A stretch of DNA of 64,000 nt from Prosthecomicrobium pneumaticum (GTDB taxonomy: Bacteria; Pseudomonadota; Alphaproteobacteria; Rhizobiales; Kaistiaceae), in the NCBI RefSeq assembly GCF_014199915.1, contig NZ_JACHOO010000013.1, positions 1 through 64,000 on the forward strand, read 5' to 3'. Positions 54,126 to 62,400 of this stretch are shown here, in pieces. Position 1 is the first letter of the stretch. Each line of letters begins with the position of its first letter. The translations under genes and the position numbers were made by a program. The notes beneath the pieces were generated by a model, which worked only from the letters and a program-made list of their open reading frames with translations, was not told the DNA's origin and did no database searches.

Positions 54126-55160
54126 ATGGAGCGCGTGCGCGTCGCCGTCATCGGCTGTGGCTTCTATGCCCAGAACCACCTCAACGCCTGGCGCGATCTC
54201 GCCGCGGAAGGGGCCGTGCTCGCCGCGGTGTGCGATGTCGATCCGGCGAAGGCGGAGGCCGCCGGCCGCGCCTTCGGCGTGCCGGCCTATACCGACGCCG
54301 CGACGATGCTCGATGCCGAACGGCCCGATCTCGTCGATATCGTCACCCGGCAGGACACCCACCGGCCGCTCGCCGCGCTCACCGTGGCGCGCGGCATCGC
54401 CACCATCGTGCAGAAACCCTTCGCGCCGAGCTGGGAGGATTGCGTCGCGATCGTCGAGGCGGCGGAAGCCGCCGGCGTCTGGCTCGCCGTGCACGAGAAC
54501 TTCCGCTATCAGGCGCCGATCCGCGCCGTGCGCGGCGTGATCGACAGCGGCGCGATCGGCACGCCGAGCTGGGCCCGCATCGCCTTCCGCACCGGCTACG
54601 ACGTCTTCCGCACCCAGCCCTATTTCTACGACGAGCCGCGCTTCGCGATCGCCGATGTCGGCGTGCACGTGCTCGATCTCGCCCGCTTCTTCCTCGGCGA
54701 GGTGGAGCGGATCTCCTGCGAGACGCAGCGCCGCAAGGAACGGGTGCGCGCCGAGGACACCGCGACGATGATGCTGCGCCACGAGAGCGGCGCCGTCTCG
54801 ATCGTCGAATGCAGCTATACGGCGCGGCGCATTCCCGATCCCTTCCCCGAGACCATCCTCGAGATCGAGGGCGACAAGGGCTCGATCGTGCTGACGCCGC
54901 GCGGAAAGATGGTCGTCACCGCGGAGAACCTGTTCTGGGAGGAGGCGGTCAACGCCCCGCTCAAACCCTGGACCAGCCAGCCCTGGCACGTCAGCCAGGA
55001 GGGCGCCTATGGCGCCTGCCGGCATTTCCTCGACTGCATCAGGCGCGGCGTGCCGGCGGAAACGAAGGGCGCCGACAATCTGCGCACCTTCGCGCTCGTC
55101 GACGCGGCCTATCGGGCGGCGGAAGAGGGCCGCGCCGTGGCGCCGCAGCGCCGCGGCTGA
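54126..55160 (+). CDS. Gfo/Idh/MocA family oxidoreductase
   Basis: A 344-aa NAD(P)-dependent sugar or cyclitol dehydrogenase family protein. The Rossmann loop is VIGCGFYAQNHLNAW near residue 9; QKPFAP corresponds to the EKP motif with Gln replacing Glu; the active-site segment IADVGVHVLDLARFF supplies Asp and His. It starts after GGGAGGAACGCG, 113 bp from cysNC. The substrate is unknown. The relation to sulfate genes may be incidental. Confidence 0.9.
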   Translation: MERVRVAVIGCGFYAQNHLNAWRDLAAEGAVLAAVCDVDPAKAEAAGRAFGVPAYTDAATMLDAERPDLVDIVTRQDTHRPLAALTVARGIATIVQKPFAPSWEDCVAIVEAAEAAGVWLAVHENFRYQAPIRAVRGVIDSGAIGTPSWARIAFRTGYDVFRTQPYFYDEPRFAIADVGVHVLDLARFFLGEVERISCETQRRKERVRAEDTATMMLRHESGAVSIVECSYTARRIPDPFPETILEIEGDKGSIVLTPRGKMVVTAENLFWEEAVNAPLKPWTSQPWHVSQEGAYGACRHFLDCIRRGVPAETKGADNLRTFALVDAAYRAAEEGRAVAPQRRG

Positions 55161-55167
55161 GGCCGCG

Positions 55168-56559
55168 TCAGAGCGGTCCCATCCGGTTGTAGGCGTCGAG
55201 GGCGGCGATCTTGTAGCCCTCGGCGAGCGTCGGATAGTTGAAGGCGTTCTCGACGAAATAGTCGATCGTGCCGCCGAGATTGAGCACCGCCTGACCGATA
55301 TGGACGAGTTCGGTGGCGCCCTCGCCGACGATGTGGGCGCCGAGCAGCCGGCGGTCGTCGAGCGAGAACAGAAGCTTCATCATGCCGGATTCGAGGCCCA
55401 TGATGTGGCCGCGCGAGGTCTCGCGGAAGCGTGCGATGCCGATTTCGAAGCGCAGCCCCTGGGCGCGGGCCTGCGCCTCGGTGAGGCCGACGGTCGAGAT
55501 CTCCGGCACGGCGTAGATGCCATAGGGGAAGAATTCCGGCGCCGAGGGCATCGGCGCGCCGAAGGCGTGGCAGGCGGCGATGCGGCCCTGTTCCATCGAG
55601 GTCGAGGCGAGGCTCGGAAAGCCGATCACGTCGCCCGCCGCATAGATGTGCGGCACGCTGGTCTGGAAGCTCTTCGGGTCGACCGTCAGCCGGCCCCGCT
55701 CGTCCGGCACGATACCGCAGGTTTCGAGGCCGAGATTCTTCGTCGCGCCGACCCGGCCGGCGGCATAGAGCAGCATTTCGGTGCGCACCCGCCGCCCGTC
55801 GGAGAGGAAGCTCACCGCATAACCCTTGTCATCGAGCTCGACGCGCTCGACCTTCGCGCCGAGGCGGAACTGGATGCCGCGCTTCCTGAGGTCGTGCATG
55901 AACTCGTCGATGATCTCGCGATCGATGAATTCGAGGAAATTCTCCCGCGGCTCGATCAGCGTCACCGGCACGTCGAGCGCCGAGAAGATCGTCGCATATT
56001 CGATGCCGATCACGCCCGCGCCGACCACGGCGAGGCTCCTCGGCACGTGCGGCTCGGTGGCGATATCGTCGCTGTCGAAGATGTTGCGGCCGTTGAAGGG
56101 GATGTGCGCCGGGCGAAACGGCATGGTGCCCACCGCGATGACCATCTTGTCGGCGGTGAAGGCCTGTTCCTCGCCATTGGTGCGGACGATGAGGCGGTGC
56201 GGATCGGCGAAGCGGGCGACGCCGGCGACGGTGCGCACGCCGTTGCGGGCGAACTGGTGCTCGAGCACCTCGATCTCGTGATCGAGCGTCATACGCAGCC
56301 GGACGCCGAGATCCTTGCCCTCGATGTCCTTCTTGACGCGGTAGGCGAGCCCGTAAAAGCCGCGCTCGCGCCAGCCCGACAGGTTGAGCACCGTCTCGCG
56401 CAGCGTCTTCGAGGGGATCGTGCCGGTGTGCACCGACACGCCGCCGACCCGCAGCCGGTTCTCGACGACGAGCACGCGGCGGCTGAGCTTCGCCGCCTGG
56501 ATGGCGGCCCGCCGCCCGGCCGGCCCGCTGCCGATGACGATCAGATCGTAATGGTCCAC
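55168..56559 (-). CDS. sthA: Soluble pyridine nucleotide transhydrogenase SthA
   Basis: A 463-aa FAD flavoprotein of the pyridine-nucleotide disulfide oxidoreductase fold. FAD loop is GSGPAGRRAAIQAAKL, the second dinucleotide loop VGAGVIGIEYATIF, and the later AAGDVIGFP is the C-terminal FAD motif. The redox Cys pair of lipoamide dehydrogenases is absent: the position reads TGTIPSKTLRE, as in SthA, which balances NADH and NADPH. The GTG at 56559 follows GAGGGGGCG; the longer frame is Arg-rich junk. It converges with the preceding gene, 7 bp apart. Confidence 0.92.
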   Translation of the reverse strand: MDHYDLIVIGSGPAGRRAAIQAAKLSRRVLVVENRLRVGGVSVHTGTIPSKTLRETVLNLSGWRERGFYGLAYRVKKDIEGKDLGVRLRMTLDHEIEVLEHQFARNGVRTVAGVARFADPHRLIVRTNGEEQAFTADKMVIAVGTMPFRPAHIPFNGRNIFDSDDIATEPHVPRSLAVVGAGVIGIEYATIFSALDVPVTLIEPRENFLEFIDREIIDEFMHDLRKRGIQFRLGAKVERVELDDKGYAVSFLSDGRRVRTEMLLYAAGRVGATKNLGLETCGIVPDERGRLTVDPKSFQTSVPHIYAAGDVIGFPSLASTSMEQGRIAACHAFGAPMPSAPEFFPYGIYAVPEISTVGLTEAQARAQGLRFEIGIARFRETSRGHIMGLESGMMKLLFSLDDRRLLGAHIVGEGATELVHIGQAVLNLGGTIDYFVENAFNYPTLAEGYKIAALDAYNRMGPL

Positions 56560-56762
56560 CTCGCGCCCCCTCGCCCGCCGATCGCGGCATCCTGGCCCGG
56601 CACGCCTGCGCGAGCCTGTGCTCGCCCGATGCAATCGCCGCGCCGATCGGACGCGATCTCTAGGACCCGATCATATCGCCGCGATGAACCGGGGCGGCGA
56701 AGCAGGGGGAGAACCGCACCCGCCCCGCCGACGTATTGCCGGTGATGTTCGGAGGAACGGCG

Positions 56763-57482
56763 ATGCGGGCTTTGATCTATGGCGGCACGGGCGGAATCGG
56801 CGGGGCGCTCGCCCGGCGCGTCGCGTCGGCGGGCGGTGCGGTGCATCTCGTCGGGCGCGACGGCGACCGGCTCGCCGCGCGCGCCGGCGAACTCGGCGGC
56901 CGGTTCACCGCGGGCGACGTGCGCGACGCCGCTCTCTTCGCCCGCGTCGCGGCCGATCTCGACGGCCCGGTCGACGCGCTCGTCTATGCCGTCGGATCGA
57001 TCACTCTGAAGCCGCTCGCACGGCTCTCGGAGACGGATTTCCTCGACGATTTCCGGATCAATGCGCTCGGCGCCGCCGAGGCGGTCAAGGCCGCCCTGCC
57101 GGCGATGAAGGCGGCGGGGCATGCCGCGGTCGTGCTCTTCTCTTCCGTCGCGGTGGCGCAGGGCTTCACCGGCCACGCCTCGATCGCCATGGCGAAGGGC
57201 GCGGTCGAAGGCCTCACCCGCGCACTCGCCGCCGAGCTCGCCCCGCGCATCCGGGTGAACGCGATCGCCCCCTCGCTCACCCGCACGCCGCTTTCCGCGG
57301 CGCTCACCGCCTCCGAGCCGCTCGCCGCATCGATCGCCCAGCTTCACGCGCTGCAGCGGCTCGGCGAGCCGGACGACGCCGCGGCGCTCGCCGCCTTCCT
57401 GATCGGCCCCGATGCGGGCTGGATCACCGGGCAGGTGTTCGGCGTCGACGGCGGCCGCGCCCGGTTGCGCACCAAGGGCTGA
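56763..57482 (+). CDS. SDR-type protein lacking the catalytic Tyr, photolyase-linked
   Basis: A 239-aa SDR-fold protein with a cofactor loop GGTGGIGG near residue 7, YAVGS and the Ser strand LFSSVAVAQ. Where SDRs have YxxxK it reads HASIAMAKGAVEG: Lys is kept but the Tyr position is Ile, so ordinary SDR catalysis is doubtful. The ATG at 56763 is chosen since GGAGGAACGGCG directly precedes it; an upstream ATG at 56736 has no such site. It is followed 14 nt later by the DUF2256 and photolyase genes, an association I recall from other alphaproteobacteria. Confidence 0.85.
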   Translation: MRALIYGGTGGIGGALARRVASAGGAVHLVGRDGDRLAARAGELGGRFTAGDVRDAALFARVAADLDGPVDALVYAVGSITLKPLARLSETDFLDDFRINALGAAEAVKAALPAMKAAGHAAVVLFSSVAVAQGFTGHASIAMAKGAVEGLTRALAAELAPRIRVNAIAPSLTRTPLSAALTASEPLAASIAQLHALQRLGEPDDAAALAAFLIGPDAGWITGQVFGVDGGRARLRTKG

Positions 57483-57496
57483 CCGCCTTGCCCCGC

Positions 57497-57655
57497 ATGC
57501 GCCGCAAGGATGACCTGCCACGGAAGACCTGCCGCACCTGCGGCCGCCCCTTCGCGTGGCGCAAGCGCTGGGCGCGCGTCTGGGACACGATCGAGACCTG
57601 CTCCGACCGCTGCCGCGACGCGGCGCGGCGGAGCCGCAATGCGGCGTCGCGATGA
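57497..57655 (+). CDS. DUF2256 zinc-ribbon-like protein
   Basis: A 52-aa basic protein with four Cys in two pairs, C12-x2-C15 and C35-x3-C39, which probably bind one zinc ion. RKTCRTCGRPFAWRKRW is the typical start of DUF2256, a family usually found next to photolyase-like genes. The ATG at 57497 precedes it by AGCC-poor sequence; the start is reasonably certain because the family begins just before these residues. Its stop overlaps the photolyase ATG (ATGA). Confidence 0.88.
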   Translation: MRRKDDLPRKTCRTCGRPFAWRKRWARVWDTIETCSDRCRDAARRSRNAASR

Positions 57656-59202
57656 GGACCCTCGTCTTCCTCTTCGGCGACCAGCTCTGTCGCGACATCT
57701 CGGCGCTCTCCGGCTTCGACCCGGCGAGCGACGTCGTCGCCATGGCCGAGGTCGACGAGGAGACCCGCTATGTGCCGCATCACAAGCAGAAGATCGCCTT
57801 CGTCCTCTCGGCCATGCGCCATTTCGCCGAGGCGCTCGCCGCCGAAAGCATCGCCGTCGACTATCGCCGCCTCGACGACCCCGCGCCGGCGGCCTGCTTG
57901 ACGGCCGCGCTCGAAGCGGCGATCGCCCGCCACCGGCCGGACCGGATCGTCGTCACCGAGCCCGGCGAATGGCGCGTGCTCGCCCTGGTGCAGACGTGGC
58001 CGCAGCGCTTCGGCCTGCCGGTCGAGATCCGCGGGGACGATCGCTTCTTCTGCACCCGCCGGGACTTCGCCGCCTGGGCGGCGGGGCGCAAGGACTACCG
58101 GATGGAGTTCTTCTACCGGGCGATGCGGCGGCGGACCGGCCTTCTGATGGAGGGCGAGGCGCCGGCCGGCGGCCGCTGGAACTTCGACGCGGAGAACCGC
58201 CGGCCCCTGCCGCCGGGGCTGCGGCCGCCGGAGCGGCGCCGCTTCGCGCCCGATGCGACGACCCGCGCCGTGCTCGACCTCGTCGAACGCCGCTTCGGCG
58301 ACCATTTCGGCGATCTCGAGCCGTTCGGCTGGGCGGTGACGCGCGACGACGCGCTCGCCGCGCTCGAGCATTTCATCGCGGAGGTGCTGCCCGGTTTCGG
58401 CGATCACCAGGACGCGATGAAATCCGGCGCACCTTTCCTCTTCCACGCCGTGCTGTCGCCCTATCTGAATGTGGGTCTGCTCGGAGCCCGCGAGGTCTGT
58501 GCTCGCGCCGAGGCCGCGTGGCGGACGGGCGCCGCCCCGCTCAACGCGGTGGAAGGCTTCGTGCGGCAGGTGCTCGGCTGGCGCGAATATGTCCGCGGCC
58601 TCTATTGGCTCATGATGCCCGATTACGCCGCGAGCAACCGGCTCGGCGCGACGCGGCCGCTGCCGGGCTTCTACTGGTCGGGCGAGACGCCGATGCGCTG
58701 TCTCGCCGAGGCGATCGCCGACACGCGGCGACACGGCTATTCGCACCACATCCAGCGCCTGATGGTGACGGGCAATTTCGCCCTCCTCACCGGCGTCGCG
58801 CCGGCGGAGATCGAGGCCTGGTATCTCGCCGTCTATGTCGACGCCTTCGAATGGGTCGAACTGCCGAACGTGCACGGCATGGCGATCTTCGCCGATGGCG
58901 GGCTGATGGCGTCGAAGCCCTATGCGGCGTCCGGCGCCTATATCGACCGGATGTCCGACTATTGCGGCGGCTGCCGCTACGATCCGGCCGTCAAGACCGG
59001 ACCGCGCGCCTGCCCGTTCAACCTGCTCTACTGGCACTTTCTCGCCGAGCACCGCCCGGTGCTCGGCGGCAATCCGCGGCTCGCCATGCCCTACCGGACG
59101 CTCGACCGGATGAGCCCCGGGCGCCGCGCCACGATCACGCGCGAGGCCGTCGCCTTCCTCGAAGCGCTCGAGCGGCCGGCGGAGCCCGGCCTCTTCGGCT
59201 GA
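57652..59202 (+). CDS. phrB: FeS-containing (6-4) photolyase / cryptochrome-like PhrB
   Basis: A 516-aa photolyase-related flavoprotein that repairs UV lesions with blue light. It begins LVFLFGDQL like deoxyribodipyrimidine photolyase-related proteins. Four Cys at 350, 438, 441 and 454 match, position for position, the iron-sulfur ligands I recall for Agrobacterium PhrB. GWREYVRGLYW and the HHIQRLMVTGNF segment belong to the FAD domain. The ATG at 57652 overlaps the DUF2256 stop. An earlier in-frame ATG at 57556 would overlap that gene and is rejected. Confidence 0.92.
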   Translation: MRTLVFLFGDQLCRDISALSGFDPASDVVAMAEVDEETRYVPHHKQKIAFVLSAMRHFAEALAAESIAVDYRRLDDPAPAACLTAALEAAIARHRPDRIVVTEPGEWRVLALVQTWPQRFGLPVEIRGDDRFFCTRRDFAAWAAGRKDYRMEFFYRAMRRRTGLLMEGEAPAGGRWNFDAENRRPLPPGLRPPERRRFAPDATTRAVLDLVERRFGDHFGDLEPFGWAVTRDDALAALEHFIAEVLPGFGDHQDAMKSGAPFLFHAVLSPYLNVGLLGAREVCARAEAAWRTGAAPLNAVEGFVRQVLGWREYVRGLYWLMMPDYAASNRLGATRPLPGFYWSGETPMRCLAEAIADTRRHGYSHHIQRLMVTGNFALLTGVAPAEIEAWYLAVYVDAFEWVELPNVHGMAIFADGGLMASKPYAASGAYIDRMSDYCGGCRYDPAVKTGPRACPFNLLYWHFLAEHRPVLGGNPRLAMPYRTLDRMSPGRRATITREAVAFLEALERPAEPGLFG

Positions 59203-59220
59203 AGGCGGGAGCGGGCGGCC

Positions 59221-59290
59221 TCAGCCCTCGTCGCCGCCGCCCTCGTCTCCGCCCCCTTCGTCTCCGCCCCCCTCGTCCCCACCGCCGTCA
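59221..59290 (-). repeat. 15-nt tandem repeat coding for GGGDE units
   Basis: Near-identical 15-nt units (such as CTCGTCTCCGCCCCC on the plus strand) repeat in frame four or five times at the 3' end of the acidic protein gene. In-frame 15-nt units allow gain or loss by slippage without a frameshift, so copy number may vary between strains. Confidence 0.7.
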
Positions 59291-59985
59291 TCGCCGCCGT
59301 CGTCGCCGCCGTCCTCCTGCACGGCGCCGTCGTCGTCGCCACCGTCGTCCCCGGAGCCCGCCTCCTCGCCCCCGCCGTCCTCGGCACCGGCCGCGTCGGC
59401 GTCATCGGCGGCGTCCGTCCCCTCCGCATCCTCGGTCGCGCCGGCCTCTTCGGCGGCGCCTTCCGATTCCTCCTCGGCGGCGGTGAGATCGAGTTCGGAG
59501 GCGGCCGCGTCGTCGACCGCCTCATAGCTCACCATCTCGCTCTCGGAGATCGAGACCTCGCTGTATTCCTCGGTGCTCGACAGTTCTTCCGAGGTGATCT
59601 CCGTGTAGCTCTCGAAAGTCGTCTCGGTGACGACGAGGCCGAACGAGCTGCTGGTCGAGGTGAAATGCCGCGCGCTCGATTGCACCGGCGCGCCGCCGCC
59701 CGCCACCGACAGCACGGTAAGGCCGACGATCTCCGCGGTGAAGCCGTCGATCGCGACGATCGCCCGCGTGCCGGCATCGTCGACGCGCAGGAAATAGACC
59801 TGGCCGATCCGGCGGACATCGTCGACCGCGATCTTCTTCGTCTTCAGCGCCTCGACGAGGAAATGCGCCGAATAGAAGCGCCGGCCCTCCCGCTCGGCGG
59901 CCTCCGCGCCGCGCACGACCATCCCGGCGCCGACCGCGAGATGCGACACCGTCGCGACGATGCCGATGAAATGCCTGAACCGCAT
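59221..59985 (-). CDS. Secreted acidic repeat protein, function unknown
   Basis: A 254-aa protein with a hydrophobic start IVATVSHLAVGAGMVV that may be a signal peptide or anchor, a small mixed alpha-beta part (VYFLRVDDAGTRAIVAID, about 65-85) loosely like PepSY-type repeats, a Ser/Thr/Glu-rich linker, and a C-terminal half made almost only of Asp, Glu, Gly and Ala ending in GGGDE repeats. The tail could bind calcium or act as a spacer. The net charge is strongly negative. Not recognised as a named family. It converges on the photolyase gene 18 bp away. Confidence 0.75.
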   Translation of the reverse strand: MRFRHFIGIVATVSHLAVGAGMVVRGAEAAEREGRRFYSAHFLVEALKTKKIAVDDVRRIGQVYFLRVDDAGTRAIVAIDGFTAEIVGLTVLSVAGGGAPVQSSARHFTSTSSSFGLVVTETTFESYTEITSEELSSTEEYSEVSISESEMVSYEAVDDAAASELDLTAAEEESEGAAEEAGATEDAEGTDAADDADAAGAEDGGGEEAGSGDDGGDDDGAVQEDGGDDGGDDGGGDEGGGDEGGGDEGGGDEG

Positions 59986-60199
59986 GATGCGCCCCCTGCC
60001 CCGATCCTACGGGGATTCGGGTGGAGCCTAGCCGAACCGGATCGGCCGGCGCGACCCTGTCAGAGTTGACGAGGGGGTGTTCGGCCGAGAGGAATGGTGT
60101 GGAAATGGGGAGACCAACGGCAAGGACGGGCGCGGCGCGATCTTGCTTCAGGACGCTGTCGCCATGGATGCTGCCTGCTGCACGTATGGCACGTCGCAG

Positions 60200-60425
60200 G
60201 CACGCCGAGCCTCCCTCTCCCGCCGGCGAAGTCGGCTGTTGCCGACTTCGCCTTTTCCGCGCTCGGCTCGGCAACTGCCGAGCCGAGTGGGGAGAGGGTC
60301 GGGGTGAGGGCCTTCTCTTCGTTGCTGAAGAGGAGGGCCCCTCACCCTTCGCGTCTAAGCTCGGCTCCGCCTCGCTAAGAAGCGAAGCCCTCTCCCGCAA
60401 GCGGGCGAGGGAGTCGGCGGCGGCT
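60200..60425. repeat. Palindromic intergenic repeat cluster
   Basis: The 526-bp gap 59986-60511 holds no convincing gene. Within it are perfect stem-loops: CGAAGTCGGC-TGTT-GCCGACTTCG (60227-60250) and CTCGGCTCGGC-AACT-GCCGAGCCGAG (60262-60287), then GGGGAGAGGG, GGTGAGGGC and matching CCCTCACCC and CCCTCTCCC stretches that can pair over a longer distance. The GGGGAGAGGGT...GGTGAGGG wording is that of REP-like elements scattered through Hyphomicrobiales genomes. Probably a mobile noncoding repeat. Confidence 0.65.
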
Positions 60426-60511
60426 CGAAGCCGATGTCTGACTTCCAAAGATCCATCTCGACACAAACTGGTCGAAAGACGATCCATGCGGACAGTAATC
60501 TCAAAGAAAAG

Positions 60512-60558
60512 TGGTGCCCAGGGGCGGAATCGAACCACCGACACGCGGATTTTCAGTC
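60512..60558 (-). other. tRNA-Phe 3' fragment, integrative element attachment site
   Basis: The minus strand from 60558 to 60512 reads the 3' part of tRNA-Phe: anticodon loop CTGAAAA (GAA), TCCGCG, the T arm GGTTCGATTCC and the end GGGCACCA. Beyond 60558 the sequence no longer matches a tRNA 5' half, so the gene is not complete here. An integrase gene starts 58 bp away. This is the duplicated target of a tRNA-integrating element; the intact tRNA is expected at the far end, outside the window. Confidence 0.85.
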
Positions 60559-60616
60559 TGACCGGAACCGCTGATATCCTGCCATTTCGGCCGTTCATGT
60601 TGCGTCTGTGTCGCGT

Positions 60617-61816
60617 TCAGGCGAGCAGAGCCCTTTCCGCGTCGGCCAATTCCTCGCCGTCGTCTCGGCTCGGGAACAAGTGGCCGTAGACGTCCAGCGT
60701 CATCGTGATCGACGAATGGCCGAGGCGTTCCTGAACCGTCTTAGGCGGCAACTCGAGCCCGCCGTCGGCGCGCCGGTTGATGCACCAGCTGGCGAACCAG
60801 TGCCGCAGCGCGTGCATCCCGCTATAGCGCGCCTTCATCACCGGCCGGCCCTCGTCGTCGACCTCCCCGGTTGGATCGGCGACACCCGCCGCCAACATGG
60901 CAGGCACCAGCCCGCGGTTGATGATGTTTCCGAGTGACTCGACCCGGCCCGACCCGTTCGGGAACGCGAGATCGAGATCGCCCTTCGGGCAGGCAACCCG
61001 CCATTCCCGCAGCGCGTTGATCGCCAGCGGCGGCATCCGGATCGTCCGTTCTCCGGCTTCGGACTTCGGCGGACCCATGTGATTGAAGCGATCGGCGCGC
61101 TGCCGCACATGGATTTCCCGGCGATCGAGATCGATGTCGGACCAGCGGAGACCTCGCAGTTCTGAGGCCCGCAAGCCGCCGAAGATCGCGACCAGCAAGA
61201 GCGGCCGCCACCGGCCCTGAAGCACGCCGACGAGCGCCTTGATCTCCTCCGGGGTGGGTATGTCGACGCCTGCCCTCAGCTTGCCCTTTGCGCGGCGCTC
61301 AACCTTCCGCTCGGTGCCGCGCTTTCGCCCCCCCCTCAGATCCCGGATGACGTTGCGCGCGACAAGCCCGCGCTCCTCGGCATCGGCCACCAGCGAAGAC
61401 AGGCTGGTCATCACCTTGCGGACCATCGCCGGCGAGCGCCCGCCCTGCCGGAGTCTGTCTTCGAAGTCGCGCGCTGCAGGGACAGTCAGTTTCGCGAGCA
61501 GGGTGCCACCGATGAACGGCTCGATGTGGAGCCGGAGGTGCTGCCGATACTGATCGACTGTGGCCCTCTCCCGGCCCGACGCGACGATCCCGGCTATCCA
61601 GAGATCACCCGCCGCCTTCACGGTCGCGCTCGCGCTGTCCGCGACGTGCACGCCCTCGCGCACTTCAACCTTTGCCGTCGCGGCGAACTGGTCCGCGTCC
61701 TTCTTCCTCGCGAAGGTCTTCAGCCGGCGCTTGCCGCTTTGGTCGACGTAATCGACCACCCAGGCGGTTTTCTCCTCCCCCCTCGCCGTCGTCCATTGGC
61801 GCTTGCGGATGGACAT
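60617..61816 (-). CDS. int: Tyrosine-type site-specific integrase
   Basis: A 399-aa recombinase of the phage integrase family. The core-binding SAM-like domain is about residues 60-150. The catalytic domain has Arg in GLRASELRGL, His-x-x-Arg in HALRHWF, and the second His and Tyr in LGHSSITMTLDVYGHLF, so all four main residues are present. The adjacent tRNA-Phe fragment is its likely attachment site. The start lies 4 nt after the stop of the Arc-like gene, so the two may be co-transcribed. Confidence 0.95.
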   Translation of the reverse strand: MSIRKRQWTTARGEEKTAWVVDYVDQSGKRRLKTFARKKDADQFAATAKVEVREGVHVADSASATVKAAGDLWIAGIVASGRERATVDQYRQHLRLHIEPFIGGTLLAKLTVPAARDFEDRLRQGGRSPAMVRKVMTSLSSLVADAEERGLVARNVIRDLRGGRKRGTERKVERRAKGKLRAGVDIPTPEEIKALVGVLQGRWRPLLLVAIFGGLRASELRGLRWSDIDLDRREIHVRQRADRFNHMGPPKSEAGERTIRMPPLAINALREWRVACPKGDLDLAFPNGSGRVESLGNIINRGLVPAMLAAGVADPTGEVDDEGRPVMKARYSGMHALRHWFASWCINRRADGGLELPPKTVQERLGHSSITMTLDVYGHLFPSRDDGEELADAERALLA

Positions 61817-61819
61817 AGT

Positions 61820-62281
61820 TCATTCGCCGTAAGGATCGACAAGCTTCGAGGTGCGCCCAGAACGCGCGGCTTCATCGCTCTCCTCTTGATCGAAATCGCC
61901 ACTATCGTTCCACTCTTCTATGCGCCGCTCATCGAGCGCCTCTAGGCGCCAGCGAATAGACTCCTGAAGCTGTGGATCGACGCCTTTTACTTGGCCCGCC
62001 GCCATGCGCCGCAACGTCTCTTCGATCTCGTCGACGAGCTTCCCAATACGCTCATTATCAGCCCCGGAGGTCAGAACACCTACCAAGTCGAGGAGCTGAT
62101 AGATCCGCCTTTCGAGGGACAAAGGCTCCGGAAACTCGCGTTCAAGAATGCGGACGATTTCCGTGTTCATCGAACGCCCGTGACGCTCCGCATAGGCCTT
62201 GATCCGGTCCCGAAGGCCGGGAGGCAAACGAAGCTGGAATCGCTCCGCCAACTCGCTTGGAAACTTGTCCTTGTCGGTCAT
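61820..62281 (-). CDS. Arc-like ribbon-helix-helix DNA-binding protein
   Basis: A 153-aa protein whose first 50 residues form an Arc-type fold: RFQLRLPPGLRDRIKAYAERHGRSMNTEIVRIL, cited in part, with the ribbon FQLRLP that contacts DNA and the MNTEIVRIL helix typical of Arc. The rest is acidic and helical and may be a sensor or oligomerisation part. The ATG at 62281 is preferred to one at 62287 since it fits the Arc start MTDKDKFP. It faces the excisionase-like gene across a repeat-rich gap, so it is probably the repressor that keeps the element silent. Confidence 0.85.
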   Translation of the reverse strand: MTDKDKFPSELAERFQLRLPPGLRDRIKAYAERHGRSMNTEIVRILEREFPEPLSLERRIYQLLDLVGVLTSGADNERIGKLVDEIEETLRRMAAGQVKGVDPQLQESIRWRLEALDERRIEEWNDSGDFDQEESDEAARSGRTSKLVDPYGE

Positions 62282-62288
62282 TCGCAAT

Positions 62289-62378
62289 GAGTGCGACTCG
62301 GTATCAAAAAAATCAAGAGTGCGACTTGCACCTATCGTTAATCAGGCGTATCCAGAGATGGTAAATGCGAGTTGCACC
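62289..62378. promoter_or_regulatory. Repeated operator-like sites between repressor and early operon
   Basis: This gap is AT-richer than its surroundings and holds repeats: GAGTGCGACT at 62289-62298 and 62317-62326, and TGCGACTTGCACC / TGCGAGTTGCACC (one mismatch) at 62320-62332 and 62366-62378. GTGCGACTTGCAC is close to palindromic. These are likely operators for the Arc-like protein, governing the two divergent transcripts; binding is inferred. Confidence 0.6.
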
Positions 62379-62400
62379 CATGAACGGAAAGCGAACAAGA

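Noticed and set aside
57510-59486. A 658-aa plus-strand Arg/Pro-rich open frame over the photolyase
   Set aside because: It is the wrong frame of phrB, full of Arg and Pro with no motif, and lacks a ribosome site.
60512-60601. A complete tRNA-Phe gene
   Set aside because: Only the anticodon loop, T arm and acceptor 3' strand match; no D arm or 5' acceptor strand follows beyond 60558.
60021-60689. A 222-aa plus-strand open frame over the palindromic repeat and tRNA-Phe fragment
   Set aside because: It crosses hairpin repeats and the tRNA fragment and resembles no protein; noncoding content explains it.
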